Assembly: GCA_006176705.1 (NCBI GenBank)
Contig: QRFJ01001914.1
Coordinates: 170,091 to 234,090, forward strand
From: Cocos nucifera
Taxonomy: Eukaryota > Streptophyta > Magnoliopsida > Arecales > Arecaceae
Length of the DNA stretch: 64,000 nucleotides
Direction of reading: 5' to 3'
The translations under genes were made by a program, and so were the position numbers. The notes below the pieces were generated by a model. That model was not told the origin of the DNA, made no database searches, and saw only the letters and a list, made by a program, of their open reading frames with translations. Of the stretch, positions 22,981-35,466 are shown piece after piece. The number at the start of each line of letters is the position of its first letter. The first letter of the stretch is position 1.

Positions 22981-24095
22981 CTTGAATGAACAAGAATCCT
23001 TGAAGATAAAATATTTTGCCCATATACCTTCTGAAAGCAGGCATGTTTCTCATCTATTATGTTAATCTTTCAATTCAAAAATATAATTGATACTTCTGAA
23101 AATTGTTTCAGAGCATTCTGAGCTTTGAATCAATATCATTTTCTATCAAATTATAATTCATGTTGCCCACCGTACCAGCCAGGGTGCAATTCCATGGGTG
23201 CACAACCTATTGTTTCCTCAGAAAAAAGGCAAAACTGAACTCTATCATCCAACATCACATCAGCAACATATCCAACCCTCATCAAATCTGCATGCGCGCA
23301 TCATTCATATACACATCAGCAACACATTTCATGCATCCTGAGGGTGAGATGTGTGGGCTAAATCATGTTGGATGATCAACTAGTCCAATACACACAAGAA
23401 ATCCCCTGCATAATGCTTCATGGTATCAAACATGGAAGAACCATCAACACTTCATTTAACTTACAAGATTTCAGCAGGAGAATCAAAAAGTAAACTCAGT
23501 TATTGATAATAGCCTAGTTTTTACCAGTTATGAAACCAATCAAACAACATGAAAGGAAAAAATTGCAGGATTTAATCAAGATAGAAGCAGAGAACAAAAG
23601 TCAAACTAAACTAAGGAACAGTATCCCATTGCACTAAACTATAGAACAATATCCCACTATACTTCTCTTCCTCCTGGTTCCAGGTTGGAGCATACAAAAA
23701 AAAAAGAAACAAATTCTTTTTGTGTTTTATAATGATCGGATTAGTATCTTTAAGTCTTGGCTATATACTTTTAATCCAGGTCACTGTTGATAAGAAAACA
23801 AGCGAATATATCTAACAAACGGCAAATAAAACCACAACAGCGCAAAAACCAAGTAGATCATATTACTCTCTTCAATTGAAACATAACCATATATGACAAA
23901 CTGACCAACATCGACAGACAATCACAGCACTGGCTGGCAAGATTAGATTTTTCTTCTTCTCCATTTCATAATAACATGAAATCGAGCTTTATATTTCCAT
24001 TTCAGATTCAGAGCAATAACTCATAAACATAGGAAGAGACCAAAACCCTCAAGGCCTTTTTTTTAAAAAAGGAAAAACCACGGAATGGATGGATC
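22981..24095. other. Intergenic, no gene recognised
   Basis: No coding signal found. The part next to 24095 is the 3' flank of histone H4; no animal-type histone stem-loop is expected in plants, and a single clear AATAAA is not obvious. Confidence 0.5.
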
Positions 24096-24407
24096 TCAGC
24101 CGCCGAAGCCATAGAGGGTGCGGCCCTGGCGCTTGAGGGCGTAGACGACGTCCATGGCGGTGACGGTCTTGCGACGGGCATGCTCGGTGTAGGTGACGGC
24201 GTCGCGGATGACGTTCTCGAGGAAGATCTTGAGGACACCCCGAGTCTCCTCGTAGATGAGGCCGCTGATACGCTTCACGCCACCGCGGCGGGCCAGGCGG
24301 CGAATCGCTGGCTTCGTGATGCCCTGGATGTTGTCACGGAGAACCTTCCGGTGTCGCTTCGCCCCGCCCTTGCCGAGACCCTTACCGCCCTTCCCACGAC
24401 CCGACAT
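24096..24407 (-). CDS. Histone H4
   Basis: Complete intronless frame of 103 codons from ATG at 24407 to TGA at 24096-24098. The product appears to be the canonical plant H4: basic tail starting [20 protein letters not shown] with acetylatable lysines, then the histone fold, ending [10 protein letters not shown]. It pairs with H3 to form the (H3-H4)2 tetramer at the core of the nucleosome. Length equals the universal H4 length. Codons end almost always in G or C, unlike the AT-rich surroundings, as is usual for H4 in monocots. An upstream TATA box and Hex-Oct element indicate S-phase-linked transcription. No frameshift or missing residue is seen, so this is the best-supported protein gene in the window. 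Confidence 0.99.
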
Positions 24408-24487
24408 GGCTGTTTTGACGAAGGGGAATTAGATTTGCTTTCCACGAAGATGATTGGTATGGGAGATTGGGAGGAAGGATGGGGGAG

Positions 24488-24495
24488 AATTTATA
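24488..24495 (-). promoter_or_regulatory. TATA box of histone H4
   Basis: On the minus strand CTATAAATTC, about 85 bases before the start codon, leaving room for a short untranslated leader. Confidence 0.82.
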
Positions 24496-24670
24496 GAGGG
24501 AGGAAATTGGGGTTTTGGAGGGAATGGATGCTGTTTGGGTTTCAGGAGGCGGTGATTTGGTTTTGGCGGGCGGGGATTGGAAGAGGTTTTAGAATGTTTT
24601 TTGGATCCATTGGTGGATATGGGTCGTTTGGTTTAGGATGGACGGTGGGGATGGTTACGTTTCGTCTAGT

Positions 24671-24688
24671 GCGGATCCGTGACGTGGC
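24671..24688 (-). promoter_or_regulatory. Hex-Oct (type I) histone promoter element
   Basis: Minus strand GCCACGTCACGGATCCGC: the hexamer-type CCACGTCA (bZIP site) directly joined to an octamer-like GATCCGC(G). This composite is characteristic of plant H3/H4 promoters and directs S-phase expression. It lies about 180 bases upstream of the TATA box. A further octamer-like GCGATCCG is present at 24726-24733. Confidence 0.85.
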
Positions 24689-24789
24689 GGATAATCTGCA
24701 TGATGGAAAATGTGAAAAGGGATCACGGATCGCTACGGTGCGCGCGGCACTGCAGACCCCGTGCAGTCATGGGTGACCGCTATCACCCC

Positions 24790-25729
24790 ATGGACGGCCG
24801 TCAATCATCATAATAGTTCATGATGCGATTGCTATATTTAACATATTTATATTATATTTAATATATTATTAAATTATTTAAAATTTAATAAATTATTAAT
24901 AATACTAATTATTATATTTAATATAAATAGATGATATTTGAATTGATATATTTGGTATGATAATGATAAATAAATTACTTATAATATAAAATTAAAATTT
25001 TAAAATATTTTTAAATTAAATTTATTAAAAATTTACATATCATAACCTGCACTCAATATCATTCTAACATCATGGCTATCAAATGGCAATGGAAGCTTAA
25101 TATTTTTTTAAATTATTTAAAAACTTGACTTAATTAAATTAGCAACCACTGAATGAAAAATCCAATGATAAATGATAAGTGATGCTTTAGCCAGGAGCCT
25201 TCAAGACTAAAACCAAAGATATGCCTTTAAATATGACAAGTCCAAAGATAAAAATACCAAACAAAGAGATTCCTAACAATCCCCATGTGTCAAAATGCCA
25301 AAAACAAAGGGGAGAAAGCTTATTGAAAATCACAACTAGGGCTACCATGAATGTAGATGTCGAATAACAATCCAACAAGCTAAGCAATAGAAGTACAGAG
25401 AAAAAGCCCTAAAGCCCCTCCAATAGTACTGTCTCCAAGCAGTTCAATTATTATCTAACAATTCTTAAATTTTTATTCTCATCTCACAATGACTAGAATT
25501 TCTAGAACGGCATCTCATATGTTACAGTTTTTGGAGAACTACCATTCCCCCTGCAAATTTGTCATCATAGGATCGGTACAGCATAAAACTAATACCAAGT
25601 ACTCGCAGGACATTGCTAAAACTATTTAAAATTCAAAGCACCACACACAAATAGAATGAACTAGTTTTCTAATGCCCAATGAGGATGTAAGTCTTCTAAT
25701 ATTCATGAGAACCAGAAGCTAACAATATT
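24790..25729. other. Intergenic, no gene recognised
   Basis: AT-rich to 25180, then mixed sequence with short chance frames (25187-25387 -). Nothing assignable. Confidence 0.5.
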
Positions 25730-27373
25730 AAGTTAAAAAATATATCCTAAAGCCAATCATCTAGGTTGTAGATGGTTGAGCTAAATATAATTTATACTTA
25801 AATTTTAATTAAATAAAATTATTATTCTAACAATTTTCATCACTTTGTATATCTTTCTATAATGAACTCTTTGTGATGAAGTTTTTTAGACTATTTAGAC
25901 TCGACAAAGGAAGATTTATTGTTTAGTTCTTAAACTGATCATGATCAAATGATTCGTTGTTACCTAGGATGATAACGTTAATCAAGAGTAGGTCATTATG
26001 TGCCATAAGTATTGATTGTTCTCTTAACCAAGAAGCATGGTGATGCTGTTATGATATGCAGGTGAAATATAGGGCTATATTTTATTGATCGTGATCCAAC
26101 TGCGGAGCTCTTTTCTGCCAAAATTGCTCATGAAGGATATGGGTATAAGTATCTCTTAGATCTGAGATCACCATGGTGACTTGCAAACAACCCATTATAC
26201 TTAGGTATCGGATCACTTGAATTTCTAATTCAGTGACGGAAGGCTACTGGGTGCAGTCAAGTACTTGGCTTGTCGGTACATGAGTCAAGATAAAATTGAC
26301 CCCTCCAAGTGTTGGAGCAAATGCATCGCTGTATTTCAATTTAGCAAATCCTCAGTCAGGATAGTCCATATGATAGATGCTGAATTTTGAAATACAATAT
26401 AGATGAATTTTTAAGGTTAGCAGTTAATTTTAGATCATCCTATGAGCATTATAGTCAAGGGGATGAATTATACGGTAACCATATGCCATAGGTTCGTCGA
26501 TGTTGCATTACGATTTTTGACTTATCTGGATGTCGGGTATCATTACTAGATGGTTACATCGATTGGTACAAAAAATTAGTTTCCATATTACTGGCTTAGG
26601 ATTCGAACCTATGGGGTCACACACAATAAGAGTTTCTACCTGATCTGATGGTTGATTAAAGGGTTCTACTGGATTGAAACTCAGTTATTATTGAAGGATT
26701 AATTAGTAATTAGATTATTGTTTAGCTCAATTTGATTAAGCGATAAGAAATTGATCAAGTCCAATTAAATTTGATTCAATTAGATTTGACCTGATCAGAT
26801 CATGTGATGATCTAATCGCTTAAGGAGATGGACCTTGATTTGATCAAGGATTGGACTCATTTAATTTTTAATTTAATTAGAAATTAATTAAGTTGGGTTA
26901 AAGCCTAATATAATTAGGTTTATCCTAGTTTTAATTGGTCAAGATAAATTGGTTTGAATGAAACCAATTTGATCGAATTCAAAGCTAGTTTGAATTCCTC
27001 TCTCTCTATGCCATTGGCCTTTGACCCATTCTTTTTCCCTATGCACATTGGGAATGTGCATGGGATTTTTCCATGCCAGAAGAAAGTTGTGCGCCTCCTC
27101 TTATCTACCTTTGACCTGATCCAAGCATTGGATCAGATTAGATTGAGAGCAAGTTGAATTTTGAATTCAACTTGTGTTGGTTAGTTTGATTGAAACTTCC
27201 CAACTCCCTCTCATCCTCATCTCCACGCCTAAAGCTCTCTTTCTCTCGCACATTTTTGTGTGTTCTAAGTATGGGCGTGCAGAAGGAGAATCCTTCTACG
27301 CATCAATCTCTTGATATTTGTGTCAGAATGGATAAAATCTCTTGAATTTTTGAATTAAGAAGATTGGTGAAAC
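25730..27373 (+). repeat. 5' LTR of element C, part 1
   Basis: Starts near AGTTAAAAAATATATCC, a mutated counterpart of TGTTGGAAATGTATCC at 46368. It shares the first 60 bases with that LTR start. It ends where the E1 LTR begins (TGTTAG at 27374). No gene inside; the frame at 26954-27157 is chance. Confidence 0.68.
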
Positions 27374-29630
27374 TGTTAGATAATATGTGCCCTAGAAGCC
27401 AGAATGGTGACTTACACTGTAAATACACTTCTAGGGCAAAATTGTAATTTTGACTAAAATCAATAAATAGGTTATTTTCTATCACATATGTGTATTTAGT
27501 GTCTGTGATACATCCTTTGAGTTAATGGCAATGATAATTCATATTTTCAAGAGTTGAAAATTTAAGACATGAATAATCATTATTAACTCATAAATTGCTC
27601 CTGACCATAGGATCATCACGAGGATGGTGATTGATCTGGAAGGTTGGTGTACAATCGCTTCTCTTTAGTAGATGAGTCTTGAGTCTACGGTGTGGAGACA
27701 CCAGAGCGAGAGTATAAGTACTCGTTAGAGAACGAGGGCACTGAGCGTGACCACCTCGAGTAGTCATTAGAAAGTCTACCTTCTCGTCAATGACTGACTC
27801 GATGCTGCAGTAGTGTGTCTGGTTCTTTGACCTAGGTGCATCGGCAATTCACCTTGAGGGTGTTTATAGTTTGACTACATCATTACTCGATCTCCTAGCC
27901 ATATGGAATCCTGAGGTGTATGTTGGCTATAGCATGTTCATTGTAGGAACTGGATTGCATCAAGATGGAATCTATCTACCTCGATGGTAGAGGAGCAGTC
28001 CTATGATAATCATGAGAATCAAGTTCAGAAAGCCCATGGCCATGGTAGAGTGAAAAATAATAAAAGTTTCTATTTAGATTTTTTCACATTGGACTCGAAT
28101 CAAATGATTAACATCAATGACAGAAACTAGGGTTTGACGAGTTTACCTTAACCCTAATCTGATCGGGGCTCAAGATAGAAGGACTGAATCACACAGGTAG
28201 CTGTACCAAGAGGTTCGCATTCAGCTCTGATGGTTTCCACATATACTGCTAGGTGTCATTGGTGAATTTTGAGGCAATTAGAATGATTTTAGATGACGAT
28301 CATTCTAGCTGTTCGAATAAAAGAGTTCTGATCCATCAAAAGGAGTTTCGATGATGTCGATGATAGAGATCATGACAATACCCATTACCATACAGAACTA
28401 AACCTAACTGGATCATATAAACAAGGGTTTGAATCTGGTGATCATCAATTGAACTTATCTAGTTCAATTGATCTGAATGAGATTCAATTAGGTTCAAGAA
28501 AATCGAGCTAGCACTCGATCGAACCTAACGTTCTTCTTTTGCTATCATAAATAAAGTTGTCCTGTCTGAGCCAAAAGAAGTTTGTGCTCAATCAGAGGCC
28601 TTCATATGGTTGACTGGAGGTTGTCCAAGTCAGAATAGGTTGTCTTATTTTGTAAGACATTACCTGTCATTTTTGATCACCTGTCATTTTTTGTTCTTTG
28701 ACCTTGGTCAAAAGTCTACCTTTGACTGATCAAATGTTGACCATTGACACTTTGACTTTTGACCACATGTACGCACCTATTGAATAGAGCTGGTGGGGGC
28801 CTGTCCCTGCCGAACCTGGCAAGGAGGAGGGCGCACGCCACCCTAGGCGTGCGCCCAAGGCAGGAGGCCCTAGAGTCCTTGTGGACAAGGACTCCACCTC
28901 CTTTTGGATTCCAATTAGAGTTCTACAACCAACTTTGACTGGTCTTAGGCACCCTCTAAGGAGAATCCAGGGACTCTATTCCCACCAATCAGATTTAGAT
29001 CTGATTTCATAAAAGGATGTTGAATTGGTTGGAAGAAGAGAAGTTGGAATCACAGTCAGTCTAATAAAAAGACCCTGCGCCAACTCAGAATATGATTGAA
29101 TCATATTCCCATGCCCCAAGGCTGCCTCTCCCCTCTTCCTCAATGCCAAACCCACCTTCTCCCTTGTTCTCCACGTCCAAAAGGAGTTTTGACTTTGGTT
29201 GTGCGATCCAGATCAAAGAAAGAGATCAAAAGCAAGAAGGCTGCGTGCTGCAAAGGATGACTGCTAATCTTAAAAAAAGGAAGTTTTGAAGATCCTCCAG
29301 ATCAGATCCAGATTAAATTTTTGGAGATGTGATAGAGAAGAAGAGGATCTCTAGATCTATCCTGAGTTGATATACGTAGAGGCATACGCTTGCTGGCTAG
29401 ATCTAGAACCTTCCACTGCATACAGGATCATCAATAGGGTAATAGGATTACCCAAATAGATAAATTAAATTTAATTTAATTTATTCTTATTTATTTTATT
29501 TATAAAATAATAAAAATTATCTAAAATATTTAGATCTAGATATAGATTAAAAAAAAAAATTTTAAAAATATATCTCTTGATCTGATCAGATCTGAACATA
29601 CCTGGACCGAGAAATCAGGAATTTCCTTCA
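27374..29630 (+). repeat. E1 5' LTR
   Basis: TGTTAGATAATATGTGCCCT to TTTCCTTCA, 2257 bp. It aligns along its length with 35467-37750, but with an unusual density of small indels compared with the other LTRs of the family. It contains the W-box cluster (28698-28764) and the hairpin at 28829-28856. The TATA box is mutated to CTAATAAAAAG near 29059. Confidence 0.9.
28698..28764 (+). promoter_or_regulatory. W-box cluster in the E1 5' LTR
   Basis: Multiple TTGAC(C/T) cores on both strands within 67 bases (for example TTGACC, GGTCAA, TTGACT, TTGACCA, TTGACTT). TTGACY is the binding core of WRKY transcription factors, linked to defence and wounding in plants. One site present in sister LTRs is lost here (GATCAA). 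Confidence 0.6.
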
Positions 29631-29632
29631 AC

Positions 29633-29644
29633 TGGTATCAGAGC
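29633..29644 (+). promoter_or_regulatory. E1 primer binding site
   Basis: TGGTATCAGAGC two bases after the 5' LTR, complementary to the 3' end of plant initiator tRNA-Met; the standard copia primer site. Confidence 0.92.
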
Positions 29645-31498
29645 ATGGTTCTAAAAATATTTAGATCAATATTTAAATTTATTTTAATAAAAAATAATTG
29701 ATTTTAGATATCATATGAATGATCAGATCTGAAATCAAGAAAAAAATTAAAATTAAATGATTAGGATCTAAGATTAGAAGATATGCATGACTAGTTCTAG
29801 AATTAGAATAGTTTTAGAATAGTCTTGCATATTTTTCAATTTAATCTGATTAATCTATATTTTAAAATCTATTTATTTACTAACTTTTTGATATTATAAA
29901 ATTATAATAATATCTAAAAAATATTAAATAAAAATTATTTAATTTTAAAATCATATGAAGATTGATTGATGCATGTCTAGACTAGTTGTAGAATAGTTCT
30001 ACAATAGTTGTCTAGATTATGATTTATTTTGATAAGATTAATTTAAATCTAATTTTTAGATTATTATGAGATAATTTAGATCTAAAAATATGCATGATTT
30101 GATACATGAAATGTATGCAAAATATGCCATGATTAGATCTACTTTGTATATGAAGATATATGTATAAGATCTGATACTATTTTGGTAGTATTGAATGTTC
30201 CTGATTAAGGCATTCCTCTTGGCATCCGGTCATAAGAAGAAGAAGGGTTTAAAGACTCTCTCTTCCCATTCGATGGGTTTGTTTCTTATGATGTGTAGGG
30301 GTGCTGCGCGTTCGTCCTTAATCAGAACCCAAAACTTACTTTCTGCAAAACCCTAGATCCTGAAACCCTAGGATTTATTGTGCATATTTTGTTTATGAAC
30401 CCAACTTAATTAAAAATTAAGATTATGAAATATCAATTAGGTCTAAAATTGAGAATTTTAGATCTAAGACATATTCATAATACTGGGTTCGGGCTTGGGT
30501 AGCTCAATTAGGTCTAAGCAGTTGATCAAACCGAATCAAGAGTTGGTTAGATAGGATCAATAATGCTTAAATTGACCAGCCTAATAGGATTAAGTCTGGA
30601 TCAAGATCGAGTCACGATCAAGCAAGACCTAATTAGGCTTAGAGGTTAGAGTCTGGATTGTAGGCAAACCCAATTGGTTCTGGCTCAATAATTTGGTGTC
30701 TAAGGTAACTTTGGCACATACGACCGACTGATTTTTAATTAGAAGCTACTCGACCTGAATGTGTTCTTGTACGAGTTAATGGCATATTCCTTTCACCGAT
30801 CTCACTTATCTAGCCATATCTGTTGACACAATTCTGATATGAGGTGGTCAATAATTTGAGCTAACCCATGCCACTAGGTTAGTCATAATTGTTATGACTA
30901 AGCCAAGTCTAGTTTAATGAGACCTAAATCAATTCTTCCTAAGAAAAGATTTAGTCTGATGTCTTTCACCATTGTAGATATGCGGGCCCTTCCCAAGGTT
31001 GATTGTTCTTGGCTGGATACAGTGGCTCAGTTGCACCAGGAAGACGCAACCATGTCTATTAGGCATTGGATGCTATGGGCTGGAGGATGAGTTGGGCTCA
31101 ATATTTCGGATACAGTGAGAGACTCAATTAGGAACCCAGTCTATGCAAATGGTGGGTCTGACTTAACTAAGGAGTGGATCAATATTTCAGATACGGTGAG
31201 ATTCATGAATTAGAGACCAAGTTTGGGTGCACCATGATTAGAGAATCATTGAACAAGAGTTGTTCACTCATTGGCTAACCCATCACCAATAACTGTTAGG
31301 TGAGGTGATGAGTCAGTTGGTGAGACCGCACCACCCACTAGAAATCATTAATCATGGAGATTTTCGCATCTCTATAGAGGGAGTGTAGGGATCCGAGAAA
31401 ATAGTGGAAGCTAATTTGTTTAAAAATAAAATCTCTAAACAAATTAGTCAAGTCAAAATTACAATATCTAACTAGAATCTTTGACTCTCTACAGAAAA
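29645..31498 (+). other. E1 leader with nested hairpin
   Basis: About 1.85 kb between primer site and gag start. A nested hairpin lies at 30201-30325 (separate entry). A short open frame around 30975-31215 recurs in the other copies but shows no selection. The gag ATG is preceded by CTCTACAG, which resembles a splice acceptor, so the leader might be spliced; this is inference. Confidence 0.6.
30201..30325 (+). other. Conserved nested RNA hairpin in the E1 leader
   Basis: Outer arms CTGATTAAGG (30201-30210) and CCTTAATCAG (30316-30325) are perfectly complementary. Inner arms TCATAAGAA (30230-30238) and TTCTTATGA (30283-30291) are also perfect. A small CCCAT/ATGGG hairpin lies in the loop. The same arrangement occurs in E2 (56045-56169) and in the diverged element B (49284-49406). 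Confidence 0.7.
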
Positions 31499-32350
31499 AT
31501 GTCTATGTCCAATCCATTGGCACGTATCCTAGACACACATAGACTGACCGGATCTAATTATAAAGATTGGCTCAGGAACTACAAAATTAATTTTGATTTT
31601 GAGAAGTTAACCCATGTTTTGGACCAAAACCCTCCCACCTTACCAGTCCGTCCATCTGTTGAATAGAGAGCATCTCTGGAAAAATGGATAGACGAAGATA
31701 ATAAGGCCAGATATTACATGTTGGGCTCGATGTCTGATGAGCTCCAGTACCAACATGAAGATATCGGGACTGCTCGCCAAATGTTGGCTCACCTGCAGGA
31801 GATGTTTGGTGAACAGAGTCGCGCAGCCAAATATCAAGTCACGAAATGACTTTTTAAGGCTAAGATGCGTGATGGGCAGTCAGTCCAAGATCACTGTCTG
31901 ACAATGATCAAGGACATGGAAGAGCTTGAGAAGCTCGGTGTGAAGTTGAACTTGGACCTGCAGAATGATATTATTCTGCAATCCTTGACTGATGCATATG
32001 GGCAATTCATCATGAATTACCACATGCATAAACTTCAGAAATTCCTTGGCCGAATTAATGAATATGCTGGTTACCGCTGAGCTTTCTATGAAAGGTTCTA
32101 AAGGCTCAGTTCTTGCTATGGAACGGACTTCTTCCAAAAGAAAGTCTTATGGAAAGAAAAAGAAGTCTGTGAAAAAGCAAAAGGTGGAAGGATCAAAGAA
32201 GAAGAAGGCAGAACCGAAGAAGAAGGTCGATGGCAAAGGAAAGTGTTTCCATTGCAACAGCGACGGCCATTGGAAGCGGAACTGCCCTACTTACCTGGCC
32301 ACCCTGAAGAACAAGAAGGAAGGTCCTTCTGGAGGTATGCTCGTTATTGA
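31499..32350 (+). pseudogene. E1 gag (broken)
   Basis: Starts at ATG 31499 (MSMSNPLARILDTHRLTGSN, then YKDWLRNYKI), the typical copia gag opening. It then reads LEKWIDEDNKARYYMLGSMS and the UBN2-type LHQ.MFGEQSR-like segment, and MIKDMEELEKLGVKL. A lysine-rich stretch precedes the zinc knuckle CFHCNSDGHWKRNC at about 32247-32288, which binds element RNA. Defects are a TAG at about 31663 where E2 has CAG, a frameshift near 31848 (homopolymer) and another near 32056. Gag forms the particle in which reverse transcription takes place. Confidence 0.88.
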
Positions 32351-35300
32351 GTCTAACCTTACGGTTTCTTCTGCATCCAGTTGGGTGCTTGACTCTGGTT
32401 CTAGTGCTCATCTGTGCACTTCCATGCAGGGTCTTGAGGATAGCAGGAGGCTGAGGGATGGAGACATGATCCTACGCATCGGTAATGGAGCAAGAGTTGC
32501 TGCAGTAGCCGTGGGAACATACCCTCTTCGATTACCATCTGGTTTAGACTTAGTTTTGAAAAGACTGTTATTATGTGCCTGCAGCTAGCAGAAATTTGAT
32601 TTCTGTTTCATGCTTAGCACAAGAAGGTTATGTGATCACCTTCTTTAAGGACCATTGTAACATTCTTTATGAAAGAAATAAAATTGCAAATGGTTTTCCT
32701 TATTAATGGTCTTTATCAGCTTACATATTGATGTACCTATTCTTAACTATCGAGCAAAACGTGAATGCCAAACGACCTAGGGATAGTCCAAACGACAGAT
32801 ATCTATGGCACCTGAGATTAGGTCATATAGCAGAAGATAGGATTAACAAATTGGAGAAAAATGGGCTATTGAGTCCATTGACTTTTGAGTCATATCCAAC
32901 TTGTGAATCTTGTCTTCAAGGCAAAATGACTAAACTCCCTTTTGTTGGACATGGGGAGAGGGCCACAGATCTCCTTGCCCTAGTACATACTGATGTGTGC
33001 GGCCCATTTGATGTGCCGGCTAGAGGCAATTTTGTCTACTTCATTACCTTTACCGATGATCTGTCTAGGTATGGGTATGTGTATCTTATGAGACACAAGT
33101 CTGAAGCTTTTGAAAAGTTCAAAGAATTCAGACATGAAGTAGAAAAACAAACTGGAAAACCCATTAAGGTTCTTCGATCAGATCGAGGAGGTGAATACCT
33201 TAGCCGGGAATTCCTAGACTATCTTAAGGAAAATGGCATAGTCTCTCAATGGACTCCACCAGGAACACCTCAACTCAACGGGGTTTCAGAACGGAGAAAT
33301 CGGACTCTATTGGATATGGTTCGATCCATGATGAGCTTCACAGACCTCCCTGATTTTCTTTGGGGACACTTCATTATTAACTTCAATCTATCTTACTGAA
33401 TAGGGTTCCCTCTAAAACCGTTCCTACCACACCGTATGAGATATGGCACGGTAAGAAACCAAGTCTGAGTCATCTCAGAATTTGGGGTTGTCCGGCTCAT
33501 GTCAAAAGACAACAAGCGGACAAGTTAGAGTTTAGGTCCTTTAGAGCTCGATTCATAGGATATCCTAAAGAGTCATTAGGATACTATTTCTACATTCCAG
33601 AAGACCACAATGTGATTGTGAGTCGACATGCCATCTTTCTTGAAAAATAGTTTATTCAAGATAGCGGCATTGGAAAAGCAGATTAAGCTTGATGAGAAAG
33701 TCTCACAAGTGAAACGAGCTAAGGACCAAGTGGAACCAAATCAGGTTGAGCCAATAAGAACACTACCTCCTCCACCTCGTAGATCGGAAAGAGTTTCCCG
33801 TCCCCCTGAAAGATACTTAGGTATTATTTCAGAGGACGTAGAGAAAATGTTCCTCATAGGTAATGGTGCTCATGGTGATGATCCCAAAACCTACAACGAG
33901 GCGATATCAGATATCGACTCCGAGAAATGGCTTGAGGCAATGAAGTCAGAAATTGACTCGATGCACTCAAACCAAGTCTGGACCTTGGTAGATCCACCAG
34001 AAGGTATAGTACCTATTGGGTGTAAATGGATCTTCAAGAGAAAGATTGGTGCAGATGGGAATGTGGAGACATTCAAGGCTAGACTAGGTGGCAAAAGGTT
34101 ATAGTCAACGCGAAGGCATTGACTATCAGGATACCTTTTCCCCAGTAGCTATGCTAAAATCCATCCGCACATTGCTTGCTGTTGCAGCCTATTTCGATTA
34201 TGAAATATGGCAAATGGACGTGAAAACGGCATTCCTAAATGGATATCTTGAGGAAGATATCTATATGGAACAGCCGCTAGGTTTCACATCCAGTGATACT
34301 GATCACAAGGTTTGCAAGCTGCAAAGGTCCATATATGGACTTAAGCAAGCATCTCGGAGCTGGAACACTCGTTTCAATGATGTGATCAAAAAGTTTGGTT
34401 TCATCAAAAATGAAGAGGAACCATGTGTTTTCAAAAGGGTCAGTGGGAGCGCTGTTGTCTTCCTCGTATTGTACGTGGATGACATCCTCCTTATTGGGAA
34501 TGATATTCCCATGTTGACATCAGTCAAGATGTGGTTGTCCAAGGAATTCTCCATGAAAGACCTAGGTGAAGCATCCTTTATTCTAGGAATTAAGGTCTAT
34601 AGGGATAGACCGAATAGGATGCTAGGACTTTCACAGAAGATGTACATAGAGGAAGTACTAAAGAGGTTTAGTATGGAAAACTCTAAGAGGGGATTAATAC
34701 CCTTCAGACATGGTATTCATCTTTCCAAGAAGATGTGCCCCAGCACACCTGAGGAAATAGAACGCATGAGCAAGATCCCTTATGCTTCTGCAATAGGGAG
34801 CCTCATGTATGCCATGCTATGTACACGACCTGATATAGCCCATGCTGTGAGTGTCACAAGCAGATATCAGTCAAATCCAGGTGAAGAACACTGGACTTCT
34901 GTGAAATGTATCCTTAAGTACTTGAGAAGAACTAAGGATATGATGTTGGTCTTTGGTAACGGAGAACTCCAAGTTCAGGGATACACAGACTCGGACTTCA
35001 TGTCTGATATAGATGATCGAAAGTCGACATCTGGAAGTCTGTTTGTGTGCAATGGTGGAGCTGTCAGCTGGAAGAGTTCCAAGCAAACTGTGATAGCAGA
35101 TTCCACCATGGAAGCAGAATATATAGCTGCATCAGAGGCTGCAAAGGAAGCATTCTGGTACAAGAAGTTTGCTGCAGAAATTGGAGTAATGCCATCAGAT
35201 GCCATTCCTCTTTACTGCGACAACAATGGCGCCATAGCCCTTGCTAAGGAGCCGAGGTCTCACCAGAAGTCCAAGCACATTGAGCGGCGATATCATCTCA

Positions 35301-35452
35301 TCCGCGATTACCTTGAGAAAGGTTACGTTGAGGTCAAGAGAGTCAACTCCGCAGATAATGTGGCAGACCCACTTACAAAGCCGTTGGGCCAGCAGAAGAT
35401 CGAAGCCCACCTTGAGAAGATGGGACTTAGACTTGTAGCCAATTGGCTTTAG
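32351..35452 (+). pseudogene. E1 pol: protease, integrase, reverse transcriptase, RNase H
   Basis: The protease has WVLDSGSSAHLC at about 32383-32418 (active D-S-G). GAG-pre-integrase reads YLWHLRLGHIAEDRI. Integrase has HTDVCGPF, FTDDLSRYGYVYLM, LRSDRGGEYLS and GVSERRNRTLLDMVRSMM, so the DD35E residues are kept. Reverse transcriptase (from about 33900) has MDVKTAFLNGYLEEDIYMEQ, SIYGLKQASRSWN and the catalytic LYVDDILLIGN near 34471-34503. RNase H runs to the stop at 35450-35452 with TDSDFMSDIDDRKSTSGS, STMEAEYIAASEA and DNNGAIALAKE. Breaks relative to E2 are single-base indels near 32562, 32695, 33371 and 34087. From 34088 to 35452 the frame is open and seems complete. Confidence 0.92.
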
Positions 35453-35466
35453 GACAAGTGGGAGAT
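35451..35466 (+). promoter_or_regulatory. E1 polypurine tract
   Basis: AGGACAAGTGGGAGAT directly before the 3' LTR TGTTAG. The GTGGGAGAT part is the plus-strand primer typical of copia elements. Confidence 0.8.

Noticed and set aside
24180..24776. 198-codon frame on the + strand over histone H4.
   Set aside because: It is the opposite strand of the H4 coding region and its promoter; the GC-rich codon choice leaves it open by chance.
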